A DNA stretch of 7,520 nucleotides from Calditrichota bacterium (GCA_024276455.1 JAJRXE010000371.1:1-7520); one strand, 5' to 3'; shown: positions 1-6,107, counted from the first letter of the stretch. The notes: a model not told the origin generated them from the sequence alone. Numbers and translations are program-made.

Positions 1-269
1 AAAAGCTGGGTCAAAAGATATACATTACCGAAGAATTTGTGAATGCGGTGTTCGAATCGTTGCGGGAAATTTTGAGTGAAGCGGACCCGGAAATTCGCAT
101 AGAGATTCGTGATTTTGGGGTATTTGAAGTCAAAGAAACCAAGCCGAAACCCAAAGCCCGTAACCCCAGAACGGGAGAGATTATTTACGTTCCGGCCCGT
201 CGGAAAACGCATTTTAAACCGGGCAAATTATTAAAAGACATTTTAAAACAACCCATCTCGAAAGAATAA
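1..269 (+). CDS. HU/IHF-family DNA-bending protein, 5' end missing
   Basis: This is a small nucleoid-associated protein that would bind and bend DNA as a dimer. The frame is open from the left edge (first whole codon at 3) and ends with TAA at 267-269, so the gene starts outside the window and roughly 15 N-terminal residues are missing. What is visible covers the end of the helical dimerisation region (LGQKIYITEEF), the second helix, the IRDFGVFEV strand turn, and the DNA-binding arm with the family signature RNPRTGE. The PARRKTHFKPGK segment and a short C-terminal helix follow. A GTG at 39 lies mid-helix and is not the start. The arm is lysine-rich (KETKPKPKAR), and the IRDFG form looks more IHF-like than HU-like, but I cannot assign a subunit. 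A strong terminator follows, so this ends its transcription unit. Confidence 0.92.
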   Translation, partial: KLGQKIYITEEFVNAVFESLREILSEADPEIRIEIRDFGVFEVKETKPKPKARNPRTGEIIYVPARRKTHFKPGKLLKDILKQPISKE

Positions 270-283
270 ATTTTAGATTTAAA

Positions 284-312
284 TTGGTACATTTTCTGTT
301 ATGCTTTATATT
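284..312 (+). promoter_or_regulatory. Possible sigma70-type promoter for ruvX
   Basis: TTGGTA at 284-289 and TATATT at 307-312 are separated by 17 bases. The -10 hexamer and spacing are the same as in the better candidate upstream of accB. The predicted start, near 319, falls inside the left arm of the terminator hairpin. A transcript starting there would lack most of that arm and escape termination. The -35 is imperfect and this is an AT-rich gap, so the call is tentative. Confidence 0.35.
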
Positions 313-346
313 ACCGCTCTTAAGGGGATTTAAGAGCGGTTTTTTA
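313..346 (+). terminator. Rho-independent terminator after the HU/IHF gene
   Basis: A perfect 11-base-pair stem (ACCGCTCTTAA at 313-323 pairing with TTAAGAGCGGT at 330-340) encloses the six-base loop GGGGAT. It is followed at once by a run of T from 340 to 345. It lies 44 bases after the HU/IHF stop codon and before ruvX, as expected for the end of the upstream unit. Confidence 0.93.
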
Positions 347-360
347 TTACGGTTGAGGCT

Positions 361-789
361 ATGTCACGATATTTAGGAATCGATTTCGGGGAAAAAAGAG
401 TTGGGGTGGCCATCACCGATCCCACCCGTACGATTGCTCAACCGTTGAAAACCATTTCCTACACTTCCCTCAAAAAATTAGTGACCGAAATAAAAACCCT
501 GCTGAACGAGAAACAGGTAGTAAAGGTGATTGTGGGATTACCTCTTTCCATGAAAGGGTCCGATTCCGCCCAGACCCGGGTGGTGCGGGAATTTGCCGAG
601 CGTTTGCGGAAAAGTTGTGCTGTTCCGGTGGAATTGATCGATGAGCGGTTAACCACCGTGCAGGCCCATCAGGTGATGCATCAGATGGGTAAGAAGCCCA
701 GTCGCCATCGCGAAAAGGTCGATCAAATTGCCGCCCAGTATATTTTGCAAACATACATTGACAGGGAAAAAATCAGGGGGGACCGATGA
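361..789 (+). CDS. ruvX: RuvX/YqgF family: pre-16S rRNA nuclease / putative Holliday junction resolvase
   Basis: This is an RNase H-fold nuclease of 142 residues, the normal family length. In E. coli the family member YqgF matures the 5' end of 16S rRNA; the Holliday-junction role is older and less certain. Visible motifs are the N-terminal GIDFGEKRVGVAITD with Asp8, the VGLPLSMKGS loop (about 58-67), DERLTT with Asp94/Glu95, and the C-terminal VDQIAAQYIL with Asp121. These include the expected acidic active-site positions. The ATG at 361 gives the canonical N-terminus. The only Shine-Dalgarno-like sequence, GAGG at 355-358, is unusually close to the start. The stop TGA at 787-789 overlaps the next ATG, suggesting translational coupling to the oxidoreductase gene. 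Confidence 0.95.
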   Translation: MSRYLGIDFGEKRVGVAITDPTRTIAQPLKTISYTSLKKLVTEIKTLLNEKQVVKVIVGLPLSMKGSDSAQTRVVREFAERLRKSCAVPVELIDERLTTVQAHQVMHQMGKKPSRHREKVDQIAAQYILQTYIDREKIRGDR

Positions 790-1439
790 ACAAGAATGCG
801 GGATTCCCCATTCCGATCGGAGTGGTTGGCAGTGGGGGAGTGGCTCAGGTGATTCATTTACCCATTTTAAAAAGCTTGCCGGATGTAAAGGTAACGGCAA
901 TTTGCGACGTAGATTTGCGCAAAGCTACGGTCATCGCCGATAAATTTGGTATTCCCGGCGTTTACGGGGATGTGGAAGAAATGCTGAATCGCGAGCAACT
1001 GGAGGCAATCTTTGTGCTGACGCCCAACAACCTCCATTTCCCGGTCGCCTTACTTGGTCTGGAAAAAAATGTGCATGTTTTTCTGGAAAAGCCGGCGACG
1101 CTTACTTCCGGCGAGGCGGCCAAGTTACGGGAGAAAGCCCGGGAGCAGGGGGTTGTGGTAATGGTGGGCATGCAGAATCGCTTCCGCCCCGATGTGCGAG
1201 CGCTTCAGAAACTGTTGACCTCGGAGGATTTGGGAAATGTTTTCATGATTAAGGGAGGCTGGTTGCAGGCCAAACGCCAGGTGTTGAAACAGCCCTGGTT
1301 GTTTAACCGGAATATTTCCGGCGGCGGCGTGCTAATGGATCTGGGAGTCCAGTTACTGGACCTGGCTTGGTGGCTGGCGGGTAAACCCAAACCGTTGTCG
1401 GTAAAGGGGTTTTCTTACCATTTGAATAAAGAGCTGTAG
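786..1439 (+). CDS. Gfo/Idh/MocA oxidoreductase, N-terminal part up to the amber codon
   Basis: This 217-residue piece is what would be made if TAG at 1437-1439 terminates. It holds the whole Rossmann nucleotide-binding domain: VVGSGGVAQ (GxGxxA, 13-21) after a short N-terminal extension, an acidic residue after the second strand (CDVD, 40-43), TPNNLH (79-84), and the family signature EKP (101-103) with the presumed catalytic Lys102. It also contains the first part of the C-terminal domain, including GGGVLMDLGVQLLD (179-192). Asp185 and Asp192 are present, but the position usually occupied by His in DxGxH is Gln189. The piece stops in the middle of the C-terminal sheet, so on its own it is unlikely to fold as a normal enzyme. 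Confidence 0.8.
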   Translation: MNKNAGFPIPIGVVGSGGVAQVIHLPILKSLPDVKVTAICDVDLRKATVIADKFGIPGVYGDVEEMLNREQLEAIFVLTPNNLHFPVALLGLEKNVHVFLEKPATLTSGEAAKLREKAREQGVVVMVGMQNRFRPDVRALQKLLTSEDLGNVFMIKGGWLQAKRQVLKQPWLFNRNISGGGVLMDLGVQLLDLAWWLAGKPKPLSVKGFSYHLNKEL

Positions 1440-1799
1440 GTGGAAGATTTTTTAGTCTGTTGTGTAAATTTCGAGAACCAGGTTACCGTATCCCTGGAAA
1501 TGAGTTGGGATTTTCCCGTTGAAAAAGACCGGTTCTACCTCGAAGTAATTTCCGAAAACGGAACCGGAACCTTGAATCCCTTGAAAGTGCAAAAATACCT
1601 CCACGGTCAAATGTTGAATATTACGCCGGCCATGTCTCAGAATAGAATGACCCAGTTTAAGCGGGGGTACGAGAACGAGATTCACCATTTTGTGAATTTC
1701 CTGACCGGCCGGGTGAGTGAGCTGGAATCGACCATTGACGAGGCGGTGACCGTCATGGAAATGGTGGAAATGATTTATCGCTCGGTTGACGAACAATAA
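1440..1799 (+). CDS. Gfo/Idh/MocA oxidoreductase, C-terminal part after the amber codon
   Basis: This 119-codon continuation is in the same frame as the preceding piece. It begins VEDFLVCCVNFENQ, a close match to the family's usual segment (VEDF followed by hydrophobic residues and a strand rich in N/G). It continues through a strand ending MSWDFP and a loop-rich region, and ends with the typical terminal helices (YENEIHHFVNFL and AVTVMEMVEMIYRS). The first codon is GTG, so reinitiation directly after the TAG is formally possible; only a weak AAAGAG lies upstream at about 1428-1433. It is the missing end of the upstream gene and not an independent protein family. Confidence 0.7.
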   Translation: MEDFLVCCVNFENQVTVSLEMSWDFPVEKDRFYLEVISENGTGTLNPLKVQKYLHGQMLNITPAMSQNRMTQFKRGYENEIHHFVNFLTGRVSELESTIDEAVTVMEMVEMIYRSVDEQ

Positions 1800-1885
1800 T
1801 ATCGCCACGACTGAAGCGGCTTGGACCCGGGCCTGTCGGAACGTTCTTTGGAACCTAAACCTGATCGGAGTGGATTTGAAGACGA
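1800..1885. other. Intergenic gap with no recognised feature
   Basis: These 86 bases lie between the oxidoreductase gene and lnt. I see no convincing hairpin with a T run, no promoter pair and no RNA gene. It is more GC-rich than the other gaps in the window. A frame without stops crosses it but has no start codon or protein family resemblance. Confidence 0.5.
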
Positions 1886-3460
1886 ATGGATAGTGTGGAA
1901 TTAAAATACTTGCTGCTGGTTTCGTTAATGCTCACCTTCAGTTTTCCGCCGTTTCCCACCGGAGTTCTGGCACCCCTGGCACTGGTTGTTTTTATTCGTT
2001 TCCTTCGGAAGCAACCTCTGAAATCCCATTTCCGACTCGGTTATTTATTCGGGCTATTCTGGGGAGCGTTTACGTTGTTCTGGATTGCGGCCAGTACCCT
2101 GCCCGGAGCCATTCTGGCCATTACCATTAATGCCCTCCACTACGCCGTTTTGTGGTGGTTGTTTGGATTCTTGCGTCAACGAAATGAGCGGATGGCCCTG
2201 TTCGCTTTGCCGCCGATGTGGGTAGCCCTGGAATATTTACGCTTGTTCTCCGACCTGCGCTTTAATTGGTTGAATCTGGCTTACACGCAAACCTACTATT
2301 TGCCTTTTATTCAAATTGCCGAATTTACCGGTTACGATGGGGTGTCCTTTCTGGTGGTTCTAACCGCCGTGTTGTTGTACTTTGTTTTTTACGGCCGGCG
2401 CGGGGCGCGCTATTGGAGTCTGGCCACCATGGTCATACTGATCGGCGCCACCAGTCTGTTTGGGCTCTGGCGCATGAAGCATTTCTCCCGGCGCACCTTT
2501 CCATTAATCCATGCGGCGCTGGTGCAACCCAATGTCGATCCCTACCAGAAATGGGAGCCTGCTTTTCAGGAGGAAGCGTTTCGCATGTTGCTGGAAGCAA
2601 GTAAAGACCTGATTCCCCTTCACCCTCATTTAATCGTCTGGCCGGAAACGGCAACGCCATTTTACCTGCGCACCGAAACCGATGCCCTGCAGGAAATCCA
2701 CCAATTTGTGGATTCTACCGGAATTTGTTTACTGACCGGTACGCCCGATTATGCCTATTTCCCCGATGAAAAAGAATACCATACGTACAACGCTGCGTTT
2801 TTCTTTGCTCCCGGGCGCCGATTTTTTGAGACCTATTACAAAATGGCGTTGGTGCCCGCTGCAGAAAGCATGCCGTTTAAGAAAACGTTTCCCTTCCTGC
2901 GTAAACTGGATGTCGGGGGAGGAGACTTCTTTCCGGGTGACAAATTCTCGGTATTTGAATTCAAGGTTCCCCGTTTTCGGGGAAAATATTTCGGTGGAAA
3001 ATACCAGGCGGTGGCGGATACCAGCGGGAATCAACAAACCACGGTAAAGCTATCGGCCGTTATCTGCTACGAATCGGTGTTCCCCCATATTGTGCGGGAA
3101 TTTATTCAAAACGGGGCCAATTTGTTAACCATCATCACCAACGATGGCTGGTTTGGCTTAACCAATGGTCCGTACCAGCATTACCGCTACGCCGTGTACC
3201 GGGCTATTGAGAACCGGGTGAGTATTATTCGTTGCGCCAACACCGGGATTTCCGGTTTCATTGATCCGGTGGGTCGAGTGCTGGAAAAAGCGCCTTTAGG
3301 TACCCGGCGAGATTTAATCCACTGGATTCCGGTGCGGCAGGATCTCACATTTTATTCCCGCCACGGAGAATGGTTCGGAAAAATATCCTTAGGGGTGTCT
3401 TTCATCTTGTTTTTCATTATATTTAGCTGGGTAATCGGGCGAAGAAAACTAAACCGTTAG
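1886..3460 (+). CDS. lnt: Apolipoprotein N-acyltransferase
   Basis: This inner-membrane enzyme adds the third acyl chain, taken from phospholipid, to the N-terminal cysteine of lipoproteins. At 524 residues it is close to the usual length. Residues 1-195 contain several hydrophobic helices, including the FSFPPFP segment (18-24) typical of Lnt. Residues about 205-485 form the nitrilase-like periplasmic domain, and a final membrane helix lies at about 498-517. The catalytic triad is intact: Glu254 in VWPET, Lys319 in YYKMALVP and Cys394 in VICYES. The later NDGWFG and ENRVSIIRCANTGISG motifs are canonical. The loop usually reading VPFGE reads VPAAE here, keeping the acid (Glu327). A segment at about 360-388 before the cysteine looks longer than in E. 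coli. ATG 1886 is the first start after an in-frame TGA at 1877, and its ribosome binding site is weak. The stop is TAG. Confidence 0.96.
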   Translation: MDSVELKYLLLVSLMLTFSFPPFPTGVLAPLALVVFIRFLRKQPLKSHFRLGYLFGLFWGAFTLFWIAASTLPGAILAITINALHYAVLWWLFGFLRQRNERMALFALPPMWVALEYLRLFSDLRFNWLNLAYTQTYYLPFIQIAEFTGYDGVSFLVVLTAVLLYFVFYGRRGARYWSLATMVILIGATSLFGLWRMKHFSRRTFPLIHAALVQPNVDPYQKWEPAFQEEAFRMLLEASKDLIPLHPHLIVWPETATPFYLRTETDALQEIHQFVDSTGICLLTGTPDYAYFPDEKEYHTYNAAFFFAPGRRFFETYYKMALVPAAESMPFKKTFPFLRKLDVGGGDFFPGDKFSVFEFKVPRFRGKYFGGKYQAVADTSGNQQTTVKLSAVICYESVFPHIVREFIQNGANLLTIITNDGWFGLTNGPYQHYRYAVYRAIENRVSIIRCANTGISGFIDPVGRVLEKAPLGTRRDLIHWIPVRQDLTFYSRHGEWFGKISLGVSFILFFIIFSWVIGRRKLNR

Positions 3461-3461
3461 G
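3457..3461 (+). promoter_or_regulatory. Possible ribosome binding site supporting a TTG start at 3471
   Basis: TTAGG ends nine bases before TTG 3471 and overlaps the lnt stop codon, which would couple the two genes. It is a weak match. The next in-frame candidates, GTG 3498 and ATG 3534, would remove part or all of the N-terminal hydrophobic segment. Confidence 0.35.
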
Positions 3462-3470
3462 CTGGAACAA

Positions 3471-4109
3471 TTGTTCGTTTGGCACTTTAAATCTATTGTG
3501 ATTGTAATATTGTTTTTGAATCTTTTGCTGGCAATGAGTCTGGCAAAACAGCTTCGTCTAACCAACGAACAGGTAATGGAAAAGCTCCTTTACCAGCAAT
3601 TGCAAAATGTGTTGGATGCTGTTCCGGAAGTACAAAATGGGTTAATCATTCAAGCAGATAGCAGCGGATTATTAACACAGTGGGTAATGCAGAAATCCGG
3701 TCAGTGGTTTTTAAAACGGGGAATCAACGTGCTGGATGTGGAAGGGAATCCCCCGGATTCGTTTTACATCTTGAAATTTCAACTACCGCTGGTGAACATT
3801 TTTTACTACGAAGAGGGGCGGGATTTGCTATTCCGGGTGAAACGGTACCGCAGAACGGTAGAGTTTTTTTTACCATTCACCGTGAAAAATAGCGCCGGTT
3901 TGGTACAGTACTCTTTTTCGGACATTGTAAAATACCAGGATGAATTAGAGCGTTCCCGCTTGTCGGAAATAGAAAGCCCCCTGTTCGATTTTACCCGAGG
4001 TGAAAAAGTTGCCTCAAAGTGGGTTCGGTTCTTTCTGGAACCTGTTGTTGTAACCTTGAGTACTATTGCGGTGGTGTATTTATTTTATGCATTGAGGAGT
4101 GGATCATGA
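3471..4109 (+). CDS. Unrecognised protein with a predicted membrane segment at each end
   Basis: I do not recognise this 212-residue protein. It has a hydrophobic segment at about 9-26 (signal anchor or signal peptide) and a second at about 189-208 next to the C-terminus, followed by only a short RSGS tail. Between them lie about 160 mostly polar residues: a helix-like stretch (LTNEQVMEKLLYQQLQNVL, 30-48), then alternating hydrophobic/aromatic strands, then an acidic stretch (about 153-175). With both ends in the membrane, the middle would face one side, probably the periplasm; this is inference. The start is uncertain: TTG 3471 keeps the first hydrophobic segment whole, and the frame is open back to a TAA at 3450. 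It begins ten bases after lnt and overlaps the bamD-like start by ATGA, so it is probably co-translated with envelope genes. No enzyme motif was seen. Confidence 0.8.
   Translation: MFVWHFKSIVIVILFLNLLLAMSLAKQLRLTNEQVMEKLLYQQLQNVLDAVPEVQNGLIIQADSSGLLTQWVMQKSGQWFLKRGINVLDVEGNPPDSFYILKFQLPLVNIFYYEEGRDLLFRVKRYRRTVEFFLPFTVKNSAGLVQYSFSDIVKYQDELERSRLSEIESPLFDFTRGEKVASKWVRFFLEPVVVTLSTIAVVYLFYALRSGS
4094..4099 (+). promoter_or_regulatory. Ribosome binding site that fixes the bamD start
   Basis: GAGGAG stands six bases before ATG 4106. It decides against an in-frame ATG at 4019, which would add 29 residues ahead of an otherwise normal lipoprotein signal peptide and overlap the previous gene by 91 bases. 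Confidence 0.8.
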
Positions 4110-4909
4110 AAAAAGTTGTGCTAATTAAAGGGCTCAGTTTATTCCTTCTCGTCTCTGTGTTGCTGGTGGGTTGCGGCCACAAAATCAAACGGAGTGAATT
4201 GAATGCCGAGGAATATTTTGCCTATGCTAAATCTTTGTTGGATCGCGGAAAATGTTTCTCGGCCATCACCGAATTCACCGCCATGACCTTAAAATATGCG
4301 GGCGATCCCATCATGGACGATGCCCAGTTTTATCTGGCGGAATCCTATTTTTGCAACAAAGAATACCTCATTGCCGTCTCGGAATACCAGAAACTGACCA
4401 ACGATTTCCCCAACAGTCCCTACGTGCAGGAGGCATTTTACAAGATTGGATTGTGTTATTTTAAATTATCGCTCCGCCCGGAATTGGATCAGGAGTACAC
4501 GACTTTAGCTTTGCGGCAGTTTCAGAATTTTATCGAAGCGTTCCCGAAAAGTAAATTCCGCCAGGAAGCCGAAGATAAAATTTTTAAACTCCGTACAAAA
4601 TTGGCTAAAAAATTACTGTTAGGGGGAGACACCTACCGGAAAATGGGTATTTACGACTCGGCGATTATTTACTACGACATTCTACTGGAGAAATACTATG
4701 ACACTCCTCCCGCCGAGATGGCCCTGTTCTGGAAAGCCGAATGTCAGTACCGCCTGAAAAAATTGAATGAAGCCATTGCCACGTTTACCGTGTTCACGGA
4801 AAAATACAAGAACAGCAGGCGTTACCGGGCAGCCATTAATCGAATCAAGAAGATTCAGGGAATATTAAACGAAATTGAGGCGAGTAATTCCAAACAACAC
4901 AAAGGATGA
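4106..4909 (+). CDS. bamD: BamD-like outer-membrane assembly lipoprotein (TPR)
   Basis: BamD is the lipoprotein partner of BamA in the machine that inserts beta-barrel proteins into the outer membrane. This 267-residue protein starts with a lipoprotein signal peptide: MKK, a hydrophobic core, and the lipobox LVGC with the modified Cys23. Gly at the next position gives no inner-membrane retention signal. TPR-like helical repeats follow at about 36-65, 73-102, 105-150 (with the LRPELDQEYTTLALRQF stretch characteristic of BamD between repeats), 172-198 and 205-235. The C-terminus is basic and helical. Length and repeat arrangement fit BamD, slightly longer than the E. coli protein. It overlaps the upstream unknown gene and the downstream nadD, both by ATGA. 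Another BamD/YbgF-like TPR lipoprotein cannot be fully excluded. Confidence 0.85.
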   Translation: MKKVVLIKGLSLFLLVSVLLVGCGHKIKRSELNAEEYFAYAKSLLDRGKCFSAITEFTAMTLKYAGDPIMDDAQFYLAESYFCNKEYLIAVSEYQKLTNDFPNSPYVQEAFYKIGLCYFKLSLRPELDQEYTTLALRQFQNFIEAFPKSKFRQEAEDKIFKLRTKLAKKLLLGGDTYRKMGIYDSAIIYYDILLEKYYDTPPAEMALFWKAECQYRLKKLNEAIATFTVFTEKYKNSRRYRAAINRIKKIQGILNEIEASNSKQHKG

Positions 4910-5514
4910 GAAAAAATCAAAAAATCGGATTGTTCGGCGGTACTTTCGACCCCGTTCACAATGGTCATCTGATCATTGCCGAATATTTACGGGATGAGTT
5001 GCAATTGGACGAAATCTGGTTTATTCCGACCGGAAAACATCCCCTGAAGGACAATCGGCAGATTAGTAGCGTGGAACATCGTTTGAATATGCTGCGCCTG
5101 GCCATCGCGGACAACGAACGATTCAAGATTTCGGAGATCGAGATTCACCGTCCCGGAGTGTCTTACACCATCGACACGTTGAACGAATTGTTGGAAACCT
5201 ATCGCGACCGGGAGCCGAAATTTTACTATTTTATTGGAATGGACAATGTGAACGAGCTGCACAAATGGAGGGAACCAGAGAAAATTGTTGAGAAATGCCA
5301 GGTGGTGGCGTTTGGTCGGCCGGGATTTCAGCCTCAACTGGAGGCACAACCCTTTGTGGCGCGGATTCAATTTGTTCATGTGCCGCTGTTAGAGATTTCG
5401 TCCACCTTTGTCCGCCAGAGAATCCGGGAGGGACGCTCTGTCCGTTACATTGTTCCCAAAGAAGTGGAGCAGTATATTCTAAGGCACGCCCTCTACCGTC
5501 GGGACGATAAATAA
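4906..5514 (+). CDS. nadD: Nicotinate-nucleotide adenylyltransferase
   Basis: This cytoplasmic enzyme transfers AMP from ATP to nicotinate mononucleotide, giving deamido-NAD in NAD synthesis. At 202 residues it is the normal size. The nucleotidyltransferase signature GLFGGTFDPVHNGH (8-21) carries the HxGH motif (His18, His21). The second signature ISSTFVRQRI (164-173) binds ATP, and the GMDNVNELHKW segment (111-121) corresponds to the family's G-x-D...W substrate region. The loop usually reading PPHK is HPLK (45-48) here. The C-terminal VRYIVPKEVEQYI (179-191) is also typical. The ATG overlaps the bamD stop. AAAGG touches the start codon, so initiation probably relies on coupling. It is the last gene before a likely new promoter. 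Confidence 0.95.
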   Translation: MRKNQKIGLFGGTFDPVHNGHLIIAEYLRDELQLDEIWFIPTGKHPLKDNRQISSVEHRLNMLRLAIADNERFKISEIEIHRPGVSYTIDTLNELLETYRDREPKFYYFIGMDNVNELHKWREPEKIVEKCQVVAFGRPGFQPQLEAQPFVARIQFVHVPLLEISSTFVRQRIREGRSVRYIVPKEVEQYILRHALYRRDDK

Positions 5515-5517
5515 GGC

Positions 5518-5546
5518 TTGCAAAAAAAAATGGAAAAAATTATATT
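5518..5546 (+). promoter_or_regulatory. Probable sigma70-type promoter of accBC
   Basis: TTGCAA (5518-5523) and TATATT (5541-5546) are exactly 17 bases apart, with an A-rich spacer, in the 64-base gap before accB. The start would be near 5553, leaving a leader of about 26 bases that contains the strong ribosome binding site GGAGGAG (5570-5576). No terminator for the nadD unit is visible, so readthrough from upstream may also contribute. Confidence 0.6.
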
Positions 5547-5578
5547 GATCAGTCATTTAGGTAAAATCTGGAGGAGTA

Positions 5579-6079
5579 ATGAACTTACAGGAGATTAAAC
5601 AGCTTATTAAGGTCGTTGAAAAAAGCGACATCGGGGAGATTGAGATCGAAGAAGAAGGTTTCAAGATTCGCATCAGTAAGAACAGCAAATTTGTGGCCGC
5701 GGCGCCTCCAGCTCCAGCAGTGGTTCAGGAGACCGCTCCGGTGGCAGAACCCCCTGCTGCTCCCGCAACACCCGCTACTACGGCGGCACCTCCGGCCGAA
5801 AAACCGGAAGTCAAAGAAGAGCCTGTTTTGGGCGACAACATCGTGGAAGTTCGTTCGCCAATGGTGGGTACTTTCTATCGGGCTCCTGCGCCGGACGCCG
5901 ATCCCTACGTGGAAGTGGGCGACACCGTAACGGTGGGGCAAACGCTCTGTATTATTGAAGCAATGAAATTGATGAACGAAATACAGTCGGAAGTAAATGG
6001 GAAGATTGTAAAGATTCTGGTTGAAAATGCCCAGCCGGTGGAATTTGACCAGGTCTTATTCCTGATCGAAAAGCAATAA
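5579..6079 (+). CDS. accB: Biotin carboxyl carrier protein of acetyl-CoA carboxylase
   Basis: AccB carries biotin between the biotin carboxylase (AccC) and the carboxyltransferase in the first committed step of fatty-acid synthesis. This 166-residue protein has the three-part AccB layout. The N-terminal region (1-37, MNLQEIKQLIKVVEKSDI then an acidic strand) is typical of true AccB. A flexible Ala/Pro-rich linker spans about 40-82. The biotinyl domain (88-166) has the biotin motif EAMKLMNEI with the target lysine at 130, preceded by the family's usual loop VRSPMVGTFYRAPAP (91-105). ATG 5579 follows GGAGGAG and gives the expected N-terminus. It is followed by accC after 28 bases; accA and accD are not in the window. 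Confidence 0.96.
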   Translation: MNLQEIKQLIKVVEKSDIGEIEIEEEGFKIRISKNSKFVAAAPPAPAVVQETAPVAEPPAAPATPATTAAPPAEKPEVKEEPVLGDNIVEVRSPMVGTFYRAPAPDADPYVEVGDTVTVGQTLCIIEAMKLMNEIQSEVNGKIVKILVENAQPVEFDQVLFLIEKQ

Positions 6080-6093
6080 GTTGAGTCGTTAAA

Positions 6094-6100
6094 AGGGGGA
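6094..6100 (+). promoter_or_regulatory. Ribosome binding site supporting the TTG start of accC
   Basis: AGGGGGA ends seven bases before TTG 6108. An in-frame TAA at 6090 leaves no earlier start, and the protein then begins FKKVLIANRGEIA as in other biotin carboxylases. Confidence 0.75.
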
Positions 6101-6107
6101 TAGTCCT

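Larger units (their letters stand above)
786..1799 (+). pseudogene. Gfo/Idh/MocA oxidoreductase gene interrupted by an in-frame TAG
   Basis: Read through the single TAG at 1437-1439, this frame encodes a full-length Gfo/Idh/MocA-type NAD(P)-dependent oxidoreductase of 337 codons, a usual size for the family. There is no frameshift: the two halves are in the same frame and the family pattern continues straight across the stop, with NKEL before it and VEDF after it. The rest of the gene shows no decay. The options are a recent nonsense mutation, a one-base sequence or assembly error (a GAG, AAG or CAG codon would need one change), or readthrough. I consider mutation or error most likely. The substrate cannot be predicted, as the family covers sugars, inositol and other polyols. 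It overlaps ruvX by ATGA and has AGGGGGG at 775-781 as ribosome binding site. Confidence 0.7.

Noticed and set aside
39..269. GTG at 39 as the start of a 76-residue HU-like protein
   Set aside because: The frame is open to the left edge and residues before 39 (LGQKIYITEEF) fit the HU/IHF fold, so the gene is cut by the window and does not start here.
1437..1439. TAG read as pyrrolysine or a genome-wide sense codon
   Set aside because: lnt ends with TAG at its expected C-terminus, Gfo/Idh enzymes are not known to use pyrrolysine, and no pyl genes are in view. A mutation or sequence error is simpler.
1440..1799. An independent small gene starting at GTG 1440
   Set aside because: The sequence is the ordinary C-terminal part of the upstream oxidoreductase in the same frame, and there is no good ribosome binding site. 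It is listed only as a fragment.
1452..1808. Antisense open frame of 118 codons opposite the oxidoreductase
   Set aside because: It mirrors the coding strand, lacks a ribosome binding site and resembles no protein. The same applies to antisense frames at 470-754, 4987-5379 and 5585-5941.
1801..1885. Small RNA, tRNA or terminator in the gap before lnt
   Set aside because: There is only the short palindrome CCCGGG and a four-base GTTC/GAAC stem, with no T run and no tRNA-like arms.
4019..4105. An ATG at 4019 as the start of the bamD-like gene
   Set aside because: It would overlap the previous gene by 91 bases and bury a normal lipoprotein signal peptide. ATG 4106 has GAGGAG six bases upstream.
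5695..5825. Repeat-like Ala/Pro codon run suggesting a tandem repeat
   Set aside because: It is the in-frame flexible linker of AccB, a normal low-complexity feature of the family.
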